From the NCBI GenBank assembly GCA_944380315.1, contig CALWHG010000007.1:1-64000 (forward strand): a stretch of 64,000 nucleotides of DNA. Direction: 5' to 3'. Made by a program: the position numbers and the translations under genes. The notes under the pieces were generated by a model. It was not told the DNA's origin. It saw only the letters and a list, made by a program, of their open reading frames with translations, and made no database searches. Below, piece after piece: positions 9,086 through 18,684 of this stretch. Each line of letters opens with the position of its first letter. Positions within the stretch are counted from its first letter, which is position 1. This stretch comes from an uncultured Lachnospiraceae bacterium (GTDB taxonomy: Bacteria; Bacillota; Clostridia; Lachnospirales; Lachnospiraceae).

Positions 9086-10099
9086 ATGGATAAAAACGAA
9101 AAAAACATCGAAAACGACATAATGGTATCCATATGCTGCCTGAGCTATCAGCACAGGGATTACATAACTCAGGCCCTCGACAGCTTCCTTAAGCAGGACT
9201 GTGATTTCAGATTTGAGATACTGATCCATGATGACGCCTCAAAAGATGGGACGAGGGAGATCATAGAAAGATATGCCGATAGATACGGGGATGTCATAAG
9301 ACCTCTGTATGAGGAAGAGAACCAGTATCAGAAGGGCATAAGGAATCTGAGCGGAGTATATAATTTTCCCAGGGCCAGGGGCAAGTACATAGCCATGTGC
9401 GAGGGAGACGACTTCTGGCTGGACATAAGGAAGCTGAGCACTCAGGTGGCCATCATGGAGGATCACCCGGAATGCTCCATGTGCTGCCATGCAGCCCGCA
9501 TAGTCAGCATGGATGATTCCTTCAGGGAGCTTGCTCAGCTCAGGCCCTATCACAACGACGGCTTCATAGAGACTGAGGACATCATATCAAGGCCTGTAAA
9601 CATACCCACCTCCTCCCTGCTTTTCCGCACGGAGTATGCAAAGGAGCTCCCTGACTGGTACTATCAGTGTCCTGTGGGTGACATACCTCTTCACCTCTTC
9701 ATGGCTCTTAAGGGCAGGGTCTTTTATATCAACAGGCCCATGTCTGCATACAGGGTCGGAGGAGGCGGATCCTGGAGCAGCCTGATGGATCAGGGGGATC
9801 AGGAGCAGAGGGAAAGAAGATGGCAGGAGCATTTTGAGGCCATGGAGAGGCTTTACCTTGACTTTGACCGGGACTCCGGCGGGAGATATGAGGCAAGCGT
9901 CAGAGAGGCCATAGCCAGAGAGGCCTTCAAGGCCGAGATAAACAAGGGACATCTGGAGGTGACAAGGCTTCCGGAAAATGACAGGTTTTTCCACGAGATG
10001 CCTGCAGCCCAGAGATCCCTCGTAAGGCTGCAGCTGAGATTTCCCAGGCTGTATGCCCGTCTTCAGAGCCTCTGGTACAGGACCAGGAGGAGGACATAG
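9086..10099 (+). CDS. Family 2 glycosyltransferase
   Basis: 337-aa GT-A fold sugar transferase, probably for a cell-surface polysaccharide. The N-terminus shows VSICCLSYQHRDYI and EILIHDDASKDGTREI, and the metal-binding DXD equivalent is in MCEGDDFW. The C-terminal 100 residues are charged and lack membrane segments. No strong ribosome site is visible before the ATG, and an internal ATG at 9122 is an alternative start. It opens the glycan gene block that continues to about 20 kb. Donor and acceptor are unknown. Confidence 0.85.
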   Translation: MDKNEKNIENDIMVSICCLSYQHRDYITQALDSFLKQDCDFRFEILIHDDASKDGTREIIERYADRYGDVIRPLYEEENQYQKGIRNLSGVYNFPRARGKYIAMCEGDDFWLDIRKLSTQVAIMEDHPECSMCCHAARIVSMDDSFRELAQLRPYHNDGFIETEDIISRPVNIPTSSLLFRTEYAKELPDWYYQCPVGDIPLHLFMALKGRVFYINRPMSAYRVGGGGSWSSLMDQGDQEQRERRWQEHFEAMERLYLDFDRDSGGRYEASVREAIAREAFKAEINKGHLEVTRLPENDRFFHEMPAAQRSLVRLQLRFPRLYARLQSLWYRTRRRT

Positions 10100-10165
10100 C
10101 AAGGACTGTTTACCGGCCCTTTACCCGATGGCAGAAACTTGTAAGAAGGCTTCAGGTATTTGTAA

Positions 10166-10192
10166 TTGACCTTTACCTGAAAATGTTATAAT
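10166..10192 (+). promoter_or_regulatory. Promoter upstream of the L,D-transpeptidase gene
   Basis: TTGACC (10166-10171) and TATAAT (10187-10192) are 15 bp apart. The short spacing is offset by an extended -10, TGTTATAAT. This would start the transcript about 35 nt before the transpeptidase ATG and could drive the glycan cluster. Confidence 0.7.
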
Positions 10193-10235
10193 TTATATAA
10201 GCGACAAAATATAAAAGCGTATCAGGAGATTGTTT

Positions 10236-11834
10236 ATGATTTCAAGATCTAGGCTTTGTGCCCTGTTAGCTGCATCCATGCTTATGAGCAGCCTTATGGG
10301 CATGAGCTCAATGGCGGCTATAGTGGAGGGCATAAACGGAGGCCCCGGAGTGAGCATGGAGACTTCCACGGAGGCGGCTCCCGATGGCTCCATAGTTACG
10401 GATCAGGCTCCTACGGATGCTGCAGGAAGCAACACCGGAGCACAGGCGCCTCAGGGGACAGGACAGCCCCAGACCGTACATCCGGGCACAGGCTCATCCC
10501 AGACCGTGGGCCCCGGACAGTCTGATGCTACCTCAGGTCCCGGCTATACTCCCGGAGTACCGGACAACTCATTTACTGATGCCATGCTACTTGCCAGCAG
10601 AGGCATAGACAATTCTGACCTGAGCCTTACCCAGGAGGCAGAAAGCGTGGGACCTGATCCCGTGCTCGGACAGGTACCGGAGACCCATGGCCAGCTCATG
10701 CAGACGAACGGCATGCTTTCCGATGGCTTCACTTCAAACATGGGATTCTTCAATTCTCCTACGGATGGATTTTCCGGACTCAAGCTCAGGATCAACGTGG
10801 GCATAGGAGATATTTTCTACAGAGTATATACCGATGAGCATGGATGGACGAAGTGGGCCATGAACGACATGGTCACCCCTCTCTATGGCGACAATGCCAA
10901 GGTGACCGCAGTCCAGATAAGGGCTCAGGGCTATACCAGGAATCTCTATGATGTATATTACAGGGTTCAGCTCAATGACGGTACAGTGCTTGACTGGGCA
11001 CACGATGGTCAGACCGCCGGTACCATGGGCACCGGAAGATATATCCAGTCCATACAGATGAAGCTCTGGACCAAGGGCATGCGCTTCTATGAGCCTACTG
11101 CTCAGCATATGGTGGCAAATGCCTACGAGGGCGTGACCTATGATGCCAGCGGACTTGCAGTATATTCCACCGCATCCGGAGTGCCCTATACAGGCTGGGC
11201 CTATGACACCCTTGGCAACAAGTATTATTTTGTAAACAACGGCAGGGTAAACGGCTGGCAGTACATAGACGGATATAAGTATCTCTTCGATCAGAACGGC
11301 GTGGTGGTCAGGGACCTCGAGCCCATCATGGGCAAGACCGGGGACTATATCATCAAGCTCAACAAGGACATGAAGACCCTTACGGTCTATACCAGGGATG
11401 GCGAAAACGGATATATCATACCCTACAAGGTGTTCCTTACAACCGTGGGAGATGATACCCCCATCGGCACCTACAAGACCTATGTCAAGTACAGATGGAA
11501 GTTCATGCATGACAACATCTACTGCCAGTTCTGTGCGAGATTTTACAACGGCTTCCTGATGCATTCCCTCATATATCAGGATTCTCCGGACTCCTATCAC
11601 TTTGAGCCCGGCTCCTACAATGAGCACGGCAAGCGCCGTTCCGACGGCTGCGTAAGGCTGACAGCAGGGGATGCAGCATGGCTTTACAACAACTGTCCCA
11701 CAGGCACGTCCATCACCATCTACAACGATGAATGGATCATGGGACCTCTGGACAGACCTGCCATAGAGTGGGCCATACCCATGACGCAGAACTATGATCC
11801 CACGGATCCTGCGATCACGGGACAGAGCTTATGA
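10236..11834 (+). CDS. Secreted L,D-transpeptidase with wall-binding repeats
   Basis: Exported YkuD-family enzyme predicted to cross-link peptidoglycan or attach proteins to it. Start placed at the ATG with AGGAG 7 nt upstream; an in-frame TTG at 10230 is too close to that site. A signal peptide (about 1-28) is followed by a Pro/Gly/Thr-rich linker (30-110). Then come Trp-rich repeats resembling clostridial ChW domains (about 175-290), a choline-binding-like repeat (YTGWAYD and VNGWQYIDGYKY, about 310-350) and the catalytic domain (about 370-520) with FLMHSLIY and SDGCVRL, catalytic Cys near 472. 532 aa. Confidence 0.88.
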   Translation: MISRSRLCALLAASMLMSSLMGMSSMAAIVEGINGGPGVSMETSTEAAPDGSIVTDQAPTDAAGSNTGAQAPQGTGQPQTVHPGTGSSQTVGPGQSDATSGPGYTPGVPDNSFTDAMLLASRGIDNSDLSLTQEAESVGPDPVLGQVPETHGQLMQTNGMLSDGFTSNMGFFNSPTDGFSGLKLRINVGIGDIFYRVYTDEHGWTKWAMNDMVTPLYGDNAKVTAVQIRAQGYTRNLYDVYYRVQLNDGTVLDWAHDGQTAGTMGTGRYIQSIQMKLWTKGMRFYEPTAQHMVANAYEGVTYDASGLAVYSTASGVPYTGWAYDTLGNKYYFVNNGRVNGWQYIDGYKYLFDQNGVVVRDLEPIMGKTGDYIIKLNKDMKTLTVYTRDGENGYIIPYKVFLTTVGDDTPIGTYKTYVKYRWKFMHDNIYCQFCARFYNGFLMHSLIYQDSPDSYHFEPGSYNEHGKRRSDGCVRLTAGDAAWLYNNCPTGTSITIYNDEWIMGPLDRPAIEWAIPMTQNYDPTDPAITGQSL

Positions 11835-11835
11835 T

Positions 11836-13368
11836 ATGATAGAGGATCACAAGGACACAGATAAATACAGTGCAGAAGTAAAAGGCCGCAGCATAATGAG
11901 CGGCCTTTTATGGAAGGCGGCGGAAAACGGAGGAGATCAGCTCATCACCTTTCTTGTATCCCTGGTGCTCGCAAGGCTGCTGGGACCTGAGAGGTATGGC
12001 ACTCTTTCCCTTATGCTGGTGTTCATCACCATATCAAACGTGATCATCCAGTCCGGCTTCCAGACCTCACTCATACAGAAAAAGGACATAACAGCCGAGG
12101 ATCTCAGCTCTGTCTTCTGGACAGGGCTTGGGATCTCGGCCCTTTTGTATATCCTGCTGTTTGCGCTGGCACCGGAGGCGGCGGAGTACTTTGGAGACCC
12201 TGAGATAGCTCCCATGCTGAGGGTGCTTTCACTCATACTGTTTTTCGGCTCGGTCATATCCGTGGAGATGGCCATCATAGCCAGGAGGATGGAGTTCCGG
12301 ATCCAGTGTGCGGCCACCATGGCGGCGGATGTCATATCGGGAGCAGCTGGGATCTTTGCGGCCCTCCGTGGGCTCGGGACCTGGGCTCTGGTCTGGCAGC
12401 AGTTCTTCAAGTATCTGATGCTCATGGTCCTGCTCCTGCTGCTTGTGAGATGGAGGCCCAGGGCATGCATATCCTTAAACAGCCTCAGGAGCCTTTTTTC
12501 CTTTGGCTGGAAGGTGCTGGTCTCGGGACTCATAGATACCATATACAACAATATCTATACCCCTGTCATACAGAAGCTGTTCAGCTCGGCAGCCGTGGGC
12601 TTTTATAACAGGGGAAATCAGTTTCCCCAGATCATAGCCAATTCCGTGGGGCAGACCATGCAGGCTGTCATGCTGCCGGCATTTTCAAGGCTGCAGGATG
12701 AGAGGGAGAGGCTAAGGGACATGCTGGGAAGGACCATAGGCATATCCTGCTATATCATGTTTCCCATGATGGCCGGACTCATGGCAGTGGCAGATCCACT
12801 CATCAGACTGCTGCTGGGAGAGAGCTGGATGCCGGCGGCACCCATGCTCAGGCTCTGCTGTCTTTCCTATGCTGCCTGGCCCATGCATGTGGCAAACCTT
12901 CAGGCCATAAATGCCGGAGGCAGGAGCGACATATATCTGAGGCTTGAGATAGTCAAAAAGCTCCTCGGAGTGGGAGTGCTGATGATCACCGCTCCCCATG
13001 GCATAGCCTGCATGCTCATAGGCAAGGCTGCCTTTGATCTTCTCTGTACCTTTATAAATGCTGCTCCCAATGCGGGGCTCCTCGGCTACGGTCCCCTCAG
13101 ACAGTGGAGAGACGTAGGGCCAGAGCTCCTGCTGTCAGTCCTTATGGGGATTATGGTATATATGGCAGGACAGAGGCTATATGGAGCAGCTGTATTAGCG
13201 GAGCTGCCGGGAGCAGTGAGGGCTCTGACGGTGCTCGTGGCTCAGGTGCTGCTGGGAGCAGCCATATATATGGGGGCATCAGCATTTCTGAAGCTTCAGA
13301 GCTTCAGGGAGCTCATGGCCGTGCTCTCTGAGCTTGGCATATGGAAGAGAGGGAGGAAGGATGACTGA
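11836..13368 (+). CDS. Wzx-type polysaccharide flippase
   Basis: Lipid-linked oligosaccharide flippase of the MOP superfamily, about 510 aa with 12-14 predicted membrane helices. The N-terminal GLLWKAAENGGDQLITF and LVLARLLGPERYGTLSLML are typical of the MviN/Wzx group. Start chosen at the ATG one base after the transpeptidase stop; an upstream in-frame ATG at 11794 lies inside that gene. The 3' end overlaps the next gene by 8 bp. It should export the repeat unit made by the neighbouring glycosyltransferases. It is one of two flippases in the cluster. Confidence 0.85.
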   Translation: MIEDHKDTDKYSAEVKGRSIMSGLLWKAAENGGDQLITFLVSLVLARLLGPERYGTLSLMLVFITISNVIIQSGFQTSLIQKKDITAEDLSSVFWTGLGISALLYILLFALAPEAAEYFGDPEIAPMLRVLSLILFFGSVISVEMAIIARRMEFRIQCAATMAADVISGAAGIFAALRGLGTWALVWQQFFKYLMLMVLLLLLVRWRPRACISLNSLRSLFSFGWKVLVSGLIDTIYNNIYTPVIQKLFSSAAVGFYNRGNQFPQIIANSVGQTMQAVMLPAFSRLQDERERLRDMLGRTIGISCYIMFPMMAGLMAVADPLIRLLLGESWMPAAPMLRLCCLSYAAWPMHVANLQAINAGGRSDIYLRLEIVKKLLGVGVLMITAPHGIACMLIGKAAFDLLCTFINAAPNAGLLGYGPLRQWRDVGPELLLSVLMGIMVYMAGQRLYGAAVLAELPGAVRALTVLVAQVLLGAAIYMGASAFLKLQSFRELMAVLSELGIWKRGRKDD

Positions 13369-14290
13369 TACCTACAGGCTCATGTCTCATAAAGGGGCAG
13401 ACATATACATAAAGAGAGATGACCTCATACCCTTTTCCTTCGGTGGCAATAAGGTGCGTATAGTGGAGAGGGCCATGCGGGACATGGCAGAGAAGGGCTG
13501 CGACGCAGTGATAGGCTACGGCTCAAGGACCTCCAATCTGAACAGGGTCCTGGCTCATATGGCAGCCCACAGAGGCATCCCCTGTACCATCATCATGAAG
13601 GAGGATAAAGCCCCTGGCATGCCCATGAATGAGCGCTTTGTAAGGGAGTCGGGAGCCAGTGTGGTCATGTGCAGGCCGGATTCCATAAGGACTGGGGTGG
13701 AGCAGGAGATGTCAAGGCTCAGGGAGCTTGGCAGACGGCCCTATTATATCTATGGCAGCTCCCTGGGGACCGGCAATGAGACAGTGCTCATGGATGCCTA
13801 CAGGGATGCCTATGAGGAGATATGCGCCTATGAGGAAAGGGAAGGGATACATTTTACCCATATATTCCTGGCCTCAGGAACAGGCATGACCCAGGCGGGA
13901 CTGCTGGCGGGCTCCGCACTTAAGGGCGATGGCAGACAGATCACAGGCATATCCGTCGCCAGGACCAGAGAAAGGGGCACGGAGGTCATAGGCTCTGCAC
14001 TCAGGGCATACCTCAGTGAGAGAGGCTTCGATGGAAGCCTGCCTGAGATCATCTTCAGGGACGAGTACGTGGGGGAAGGATATGGTGCAGGAAACAGGGA
14101 GCTTTCGGAGCTCTGCAGGCACATGCTTTCAGCCTATGGACTGCCGCTGGATCCAATATATACCGGCAAGGCCTTCCTTGGCATGCTGAAGGAGATAGAA
14201 CGAAAGGGGATAGACACCCCGGTGCTGTTCCTGCATACGGGAGGGCTCCCCGGCGTGTTTGACGCGGCTTATGGGGATATGCTATCATAG
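13361..14290 (+). CDS. PLP-dependent enzyme, D-cysteine desulfhydrase / ACC deaminase-like
   Basis: 309-aa fold-type II PLP enzyme. YIKRDDLIPFSFGGNKVR carries the lysine (K31) expected to bind PLP, and IFLASGTGMTQAGLLAG resembles the phosphate-binding glycine loop. LFLHTGGLPGVFD near the C-terminus is also characteristic. Start taken at the ATG after GAGGAAGG; it overlaps the flippase by 8 bp. Homologues deaminate D-amino acids or aminocyclopropane carboxylate. Here it sits in a glycan cluster beside an ATP-grasp gene, so a role in making an amino-acid-type decoration is possible but unproven. Confidence 0.8.
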   Translation: MTDTYRLMSHKGADIYIKRDDLIPFSFGGNKVRIVERAMRDMAEKGCDAVIGYGSRTSNLNRVLAHMAAHRGIPCTIIMKEDKAPGMPMNERFVRESGASVVMCRPDSIRTGVEQEMSRLRELGRRPYYIYGSSLGTGNETVLMDAYRDAYEEICAYEEREGIHFTHIFLASGTGMTQAGLLAGSALKGDGRQITGISVARTRERGTEVIGSALRAYLSERGFDGSLPEIIFRDEYVGEGYGAGNRELSELCRHMLSAYGLPLDPIYTGKAFLGMLKEIERKGIDTPVLFLHTGGLPGVFDAAYGDMLS

Positions 14291-14294
14291 CGCC

Positions 14295-15323
14295 ATGAAT
14301 ATTTTACTTACAAGCGCCGGAAGGCGCACCTATCTGGTGAGATATTTCAAAGAGGCTCAGACTGACGGGTCTCTTGTTTTTGCGGCCAATTCCACCATGT
14401 CGCCCGCTCTTATGGAGGCGGACAGCCATGTGCTCACACCGCTCATATATGAGGAGGGCTATGTGGACTTCCTGCTGGATTTCTGCAGGGAGCATCAGAT
14501 CGGCCTGATGGTACCGCTCTTTGACGTGGATGTCTGGATGCTTTCATGCCACAGGGACAGGTTCCTTGATGCAGGCATAGTGCCTGCGGTATCTGACCGC
14601 AGCGTGACGGCAGTCTGCAGCGACAAATACATGATGGGCAGGAGGCTTTCGGAGCTCGGGATCCATACTCCCTATACGGCCCTTGATCCGGAGGACTACG
14701 ACGGCAGCTTTCCGGCCTATGTGAAGCCCCGCTTCGGCATGGGCTCCATAGGACTTTACAAGGCCCTGTGCCGGGAGGAGCTCGGCATACTCTGGAGTCT
14801 CTGCAAGAGGAACGTGGAGGGCAGCTACCTGAGATACGAATCCGAGGAAAAGTCGGAGGGTCAGGAGGGCAGAGGATCTGTCATCATCCAGTCTGAGGTC
14901 CGAGGATCGGAGTACGGGCTGGATATCATAAATGACCTGAAGGGAAGCTATGTGACGACCATAGTCAGAAGGAAGCTGGCCATGCGCTCTGGAGAGACGG
15001 ACGAGGCCATAGTGCTCGGTCCTGAGGCTCCTGAGCATAAGGTCCTGTCAGAGCTTGGCAGGAGGCTGGGCCGTGGGCTTGGCCATAGAGGAAATCTGGA
15101 TATGGATGTGATCCTAGGAGCTGAGGATGGCGTGCCCTATGTGCTGGACATGAATGCCAGATTTGGAGGGGGCTACCCCTTTTCCCATGCTGCAGGAGTG
15201 GATCTTCCCAGGGCCTATGTTGCCTGGGCAAAGGGAGAAGAGGTGCCCGGGGAGCTTTTGAGTGTAAAAAGGAGCATCCATGCCTATAAGGACATGGATA
15301 TAAGGCTATATGAAAAACAGTGA
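14295..15323 (+). CDS. ATP-grasp ligase-like protein
   Basis: 342-aa ATP-grasp protein resembling the large subunit of carbamoyl-phosphate synthase. The N-terminal NILLTSAGRRTYLVRYF is the pre-ATP-grasp domain start. SVTAVCSDKYMMGRRLSELG and PAYVKPRFGMGSIGLYK are the ATP-binding lysine and lid strands, and VLDMNARFGGGYPFS is the metal-binding Asn-Arg motif. Such enzymes join a carboxylate to an amine via an acyl phosphate. Its 3' end overlaps the next glycosyltransferase by 14 bp, so it is very likely part of glycan biosynthesis or modification. Confidence 0.82.
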   Translation: MNILLTSAGRRTYLVRYFKEAQTDGSLVFAANSTMSPALMEADSHVLTPLIYEEGYVDFLLDFCREHQIGLMVPLFDVDVWMLSCHRDRFLDAGIVPAVSDRSVTAVCSDKYMMGRRLSELGIHTPYTALDPEDYDGSFPAYVKPRFGMGSIGLYKALCREELGILWSLCKRNVEGSYLRYESEEKSEGQEGRGSVIIQSEVRGSEYGLDIINDLKGSYVTTIVRRKLAMRSGETDEAIVLGPEAPEHKVLSELGRRLGRGLGHRGNLDMDVILGAEDGVPYVLDMNARFGGGYPFSHAAGVDLPRAYVAWAKGEEVPGELLSVKRSIHAYKDMDIRLYEKQ

Positions 15324-16014
15324 TCTTTTGCTCATCATACCTGCCTACAACGAGGCGGAGAGCATAGAAAAGGTGGTGGAGGAGCTGAGACGTGACTACG
15401 GAGATTATGACTACGTGGTCATAACCGACGGCTCCACTGACGGCACCGACAGGATATGTGATGAGCGGGGCTACAATACCATACATCTGCCTGTAAACCT
15501 GGGGCTTACAGGCTGCTTCCGCACTGGCATGAAATACGCGTCCATGAAGGGTTATGCCTATGCGGTGCAGTTTGATGGAGACGGCCAGCACAGGCCCGAA
15601 TATATAAGGGCTCTTTATGAAAAGGCCAGAGAAGGAGACTATGATCTGGTGATGGGCTCCAGATTCATAGGACTTGAAAATGATATGAGCGGCATGAGGA
15701 GCCTGGGCAGCAGGCTTATAAGACTGGCCGTAAGGATGACCACCGGAGCGGTCATAACGGACCCTACCTGTGGCCTTCGGCTTTATAACAGACGCATGAT
15801 AGAGCTGTTTGCCTGGAAGCTCAACTTTGCCCCCGAGCCCGATACCATATCGTTCCTGATAAAGAACGGGGCCAGGACAGCGGAGGTGCCCGTAAAGGTG
15901 GCTGAAAGGGACGGAGGCAGCTCCCTTTATATCAATCCGATAAATGCGGTCAGATACATGCTCAAGATGCTGACCTCCATACTGCTGATACAGAACTTCA
16001 GGGTGAGCAGATAG
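15310..16014 (+). CDS. Family 2 glycosyltransferase, DPM1-like
   Basis: 234-aa cytoplasmic GT2 resembling polyprenyl-phosphate sugar transferases. LIIPAYNEAESIEKVVEEL, VITDGSTDGTDRI and QFDGDGQHRPEYI mark the nucleotide and DXD regions. There are no C-terminal membrane helices, unlike GtrB-type enzymes. It overlaps the ATP-grasp gene and is followed by a second flippase after 16 bp. It could charge undecaprenyl phosphate with a sugar; YfhO or GtrA proteins encoded near 27 kb would be plausible partners. Confidence 0.84.
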   Translation: MKNSDLLLIIPAYNEAESIEKVVEELRRDYGDYDYVVITDGSTDGTDRICDERGYNTIHLPVNLGLTGCFRTGMKYASMKGYAYAVQFDGDGQHRPEYIRALYEKAREGDYDLVMGSRFIGLENDMSGMRSLGSRLIRLAVRMTTGAVITDPTCGLRLYNRRMIELFAWKLNFAPEPDTISFLIKNGARTAEVPVKVAERDGGSSLYINPINAVRYMLKMLTSILLIQNFRVSR

Positions 16015-16030
16015 CTCAGGAAGAGAGGAC

Positions 16031-17314
16031 ATGCCGGAAAGGGACAGGAAAAAGGACATAATATGGAACATGCTGGGAAGCCTGCTTTATGCGCTTTCCT
16101 CCATGGTCATGGCCTTCCTGGTCACCAGGGCTGCGGGGCTTGGGGACGGGGGCATATTTGGCTTTGGCTTCTCCACCTTCGGCCAGCAGATGTTCATCAT
16201 AGCCTATTTTGGCATACGTCCCTTCCATATCACGGACACGGCTGGGATCTACAGCTTCGGAGCATACCGAAGGCTGAGGCTTTGGACCTCGGCCCTGGCA
16301 CTGGGCTTTTCAGTGGTCTATGTGGTGCTGTTCCTTGCCACCGGAGCCTATGACAGCATATATAAGGGGCTCTGTATCCTGTTGCTTGCCGCCTATAAGA
16401 TCATGGACGGCTATGCAGATGTATATGAGTCAGAGGCACAGAGGGATGGAGGCCTCTATGTGGGAGGACAGGCCCTGTTCTTCAGGACCCTCCTTTCCAT
16501 GACCGGCTTCTGCATCGTGCTGCTCATGAGCCGCAGCCTGCTGCCCGCAGTTCTTGCGGGAGCGATGCTTCAGCTCCTGGGGCTTTATGTCTTTGACATA
16601 CGAAGGTTTTTCAGGACATTTTCAGCGGAATGCTTCAGCCTGAGGCTGGAGCCGGGAAGCCTCGTGAGGCTTCTCAGGGATACATTTCCCCTGTTCCTTT
16701 CCGTATTTCTGGACTTTTATGTTTTTTCCTCGTCCAGGTATGCCATAGACTGGTTTGGTACGGATGAGATGTCCGGGATCTTCAACATACTTTTCATGCC
16801 TACCAGCTTCATATATCTGGCGGCCAATTTTATCATAAGGCCCTTTATGACGGAGCTTTCGGACAGGCTCGATAAAGGTGATGGTGAGGGCTTCGGTCTC
16901 ATATGCAGGAGACTTGTCCTGATGGTCACAGGCCTGAGCCTCCTGTGTCTTATGGGCGTGGCTATTCTTGGCCGTCCAGTGCTTACCATACTTGAGATGC
17001 TTCTGGGATCATCCTATGAGGGTGTCCTGAGCGGAAGGCTCGGCGTATTTTTCCTGATCATAGCAGGCGGGGGCCTGTATGCCCTCAACAACCTGTTTTA
17101 TTATATACTCATAGTGCTGAGGAGGCAGAGACTGGTATTTTATATCTATCTCATGGGAGCCCTGGTGGCCTTCCCGCTTAGCAGAGGCCTTCTTGGGACC
17201 TGTGGTATGCAGGGGGCTGCGATCTCCTATGTGATCCTGATGCTGCTCATGCTGGCTGCATTTTCCGCTGCCTCCCGTATATTTATGAAAAAGACATTTG
17301 CAAAGGAGCCATGA
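16031..17314 (+). CDS. Second polysaccharide flippase-like membrane protein
   Basis: 427-aa polytopic membrane protein of the MOP/flippase type. Hydrophobic helices run throughout, starting NMLGSLLYALSSMVMAFLV and including YFGIRPFHITDT. It is shorter than the flippase at 11.8 kb and has low visible similarity to it, so this is not a recent duplication. Gene position between two glycosyltransferases supports a role in moving a lipid-linked sugar across the membrane. A GGAAAG-rich start region precedes the chosen ATG. Confidence 0.75.
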   Translation: MPERDRKKDIIWNMLGSLLYALSSMVMAFLVTRAAGLGDGGIFGFGFSTFGQQMFIIAYFGIRPFHITDTAGIYSFGAYRRLRLWTSALALGFSVVYVVLFLATGAYDSIYKGLCILLLAAYKIMDGYADVYESEAQRDGGLYVGGQALFFRTLLSMTGFCIVLLMSRSLLPAVLAGAMLQLLGLYVFDIRRFFRTFSAECFSLRLEPGSLVRLLRDTFPLFLSVFLDFYVFSSSRYAIDWFGTDEMSGIFNILFMPTSFIYLAANFIIRPFMTELSDRLDKGDGEGFGLICRRLVLMVTGLSLLCLMGVAILGRPVLTILEMLLGSSYEGVLSGRLGVFFLIIAGGGLYALNNLFYYILIVLRRQRLVFYIYLMGALVAFPLSRGLLGTCGMQGAAISYVILMLLMLAAFSAASRIFMKKTFAKEP

Positions 17315-17320
17315 GCTGAG

Positions 17321-18319
17321 ATGAAGGCTGTCATGGATACGGACATAATCATACCTACATACAGGCCCGGGCAGGGCTTCATCAGGCTGCTTGAAAGGCT
17401 GAGGACCCAGTCAAGGAGGCCTCACAAGCTCATCATCATAAATACTGAGGAGGAGCTTATGCCCGCCGAGGTAAAGGAAAGGATAGCTGAGCTTGACAGA
17501 GACAGGACGGAGGCATTTCCCGGAGGAGCGGAGCTCATACATATAAAGAAGAAGGACTTTGATCATGCGGCCACCAGGAACCTGGGAGTCAGCCGCTCGG
17601 AGGCGGAGAGCTTCATATGCATGACGGATGATGCCATGCCGGCGGATGATCGTCTGGTGGAACGGCTGATCGGAGCACTTTCCCTTAGCGGTCCCTCGGG
17701 AGAGACAGTGGCCCTTGCCTATGCTAGACAGCTTGCAGCAGAAGGAGCCACGGAAAGGGAGCGCTTTACCAGGACCTTCAATTATCCCGGGACGAGCAGG
17801 ATAAAGACGGCAGAGGATATGAAGAGCCTGGGCATAAAGGCCTTTTTCGCTTCAAATGTCTGCTGTGCATACAGAAGAGACATATTTGACAGCCTGTCGG
17901 GCTTTTCGGAGCCGGCCATATTCAATGAGGACATGGTCTACGCCGCAGGAGCCCTGAAGGCAGGATATGCAGTGGCCTATGAGGCCTCAGCCAGGGTTAT
18001 ACACAGCCATGGCTATGGACCCATAAAACAGCTGCACCGCAACTTCGACCTGGGCATGAGCCAGAGCCTGAGGCCTGAGACATTTTCAGGGATACGCTCA
18101 GAGGGAGAGGGCATACGGCTGGTAAGGTCGACTGCCGTACACCTTATGAGGAGCGGCAGGCCCCTGGAGATACCTTCACTCATAGCGGAGTCGGGAGCCA
18201 AATATACGGGCTATCTGCTTGGGAAGCATTTCCGCAGCCTTCCGAGATCGGTGGTATACGGACTCTGCTCAAACAGGAGCTTTTTAGACAGGATGTATGG
18301 GAGGATGGATAGATCATGA
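17321..18319 (+). CDS. Family 2 glycosyltransferase, rhamnosyltransferase-like
   Basis: 332-aa GT2. DIIIPTYRPGQGFIRLLERL begins the GT-A fold, and HIKKKDFDHAATRNLGVSRS closely follows the pattern of bacterial rhamnosyltransferases. MTDDAMPADD carries the metal-binding acidic pair, and a later FNEDMVYAAGAL holds the likely catalytic acid region. It overlaps the DUF2304 gene by 4 bp (ATGA). Donor sugar is inferred only from the family pattern. Confidence 0.83.
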   Translation: MKAVMDTDIIIPTYRPGQGFIRLLERLRTQSRRPHKLIIINTEEELMPAEVKERIAELDRDRTEAFPGGAELIHIKKKDFDHAATRNLGVSRSEAESFICMTDDAMPADDRLVERLIGALSLSGPSGETVALAYARQLAAEGATERERFTRTFNYPGTSRIKTAEDMKSLGIKAFFASNVCCAYRRDIFDSLSGFSEPAIFNEDMVYAAGALKAGYAVAYEASARVIHSHGYGPIKQLHRNFDLGMSQSLRPETFSGIRSEGEGIRLVRSTAVHLMRSGRPLEIPSLIAESGAKYTGYLLGKHFRSLPRSVVYGLCSNRSFLDRMYGRMDRS

Positions 18320-18684
18320 TGACTGCATTGTTCCGTCTGGTGCTGGTGGCGGTGTCCATAGGCACCTTTGCCATAGTCATGCAGAAGATAAGAAATTCCA
18401 AGATGCGCCTGGAGGACGCGGTGTTCTGGGTGCTGCTCTGCGTGATGTTCATAATATTTGCACTGTTTCCGGTGGTGCCGGATACCATGGCAGCCATGCT
18501 TGGCATATATTCCACCGCCAACTTCCTTTTCCTGTTCATGATATTCATACTGCTCATGAAGACATTTACCATGAGCCTCCATATATCGGAGCTGGAGAAA
18601 AAGATAGAGGAGCTGACCCAGAGCCTGGCTCTCTCTGATCACGAAAGGAAGGACGAGATGTCGGATAAGGAGGACAGAACATGA
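18316..18684 (+). CDS. DUF2304 small membrane protein
   Basis: 122-aa protein with two or three membrane helices (about residues 3-22, 35-55 and 68-90) and a charged C-terminal coiled-coil-like tail. The pattern LRxxxxxxAxxWxLL (here KMRLEDAVFWVLLCVMFI) is typical of DUF2304, which is often encoded beside GT2 enzymes and may act as a membrane anchor for them. It overlaps both neighbours by 4 bp, so it is translated together with them. Confidence 0.82.
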   Translation: MMTALFRLVLVAVSIGTFAIVMQKIRNSKMRLEDAVFWVLLCVMFIIFALFPVVPDTMAAMLGIYSTANFLFLFMIFILLMKTFTMSLHISELEKKIEELTQSLALSDHERKDEMSDKEDRT

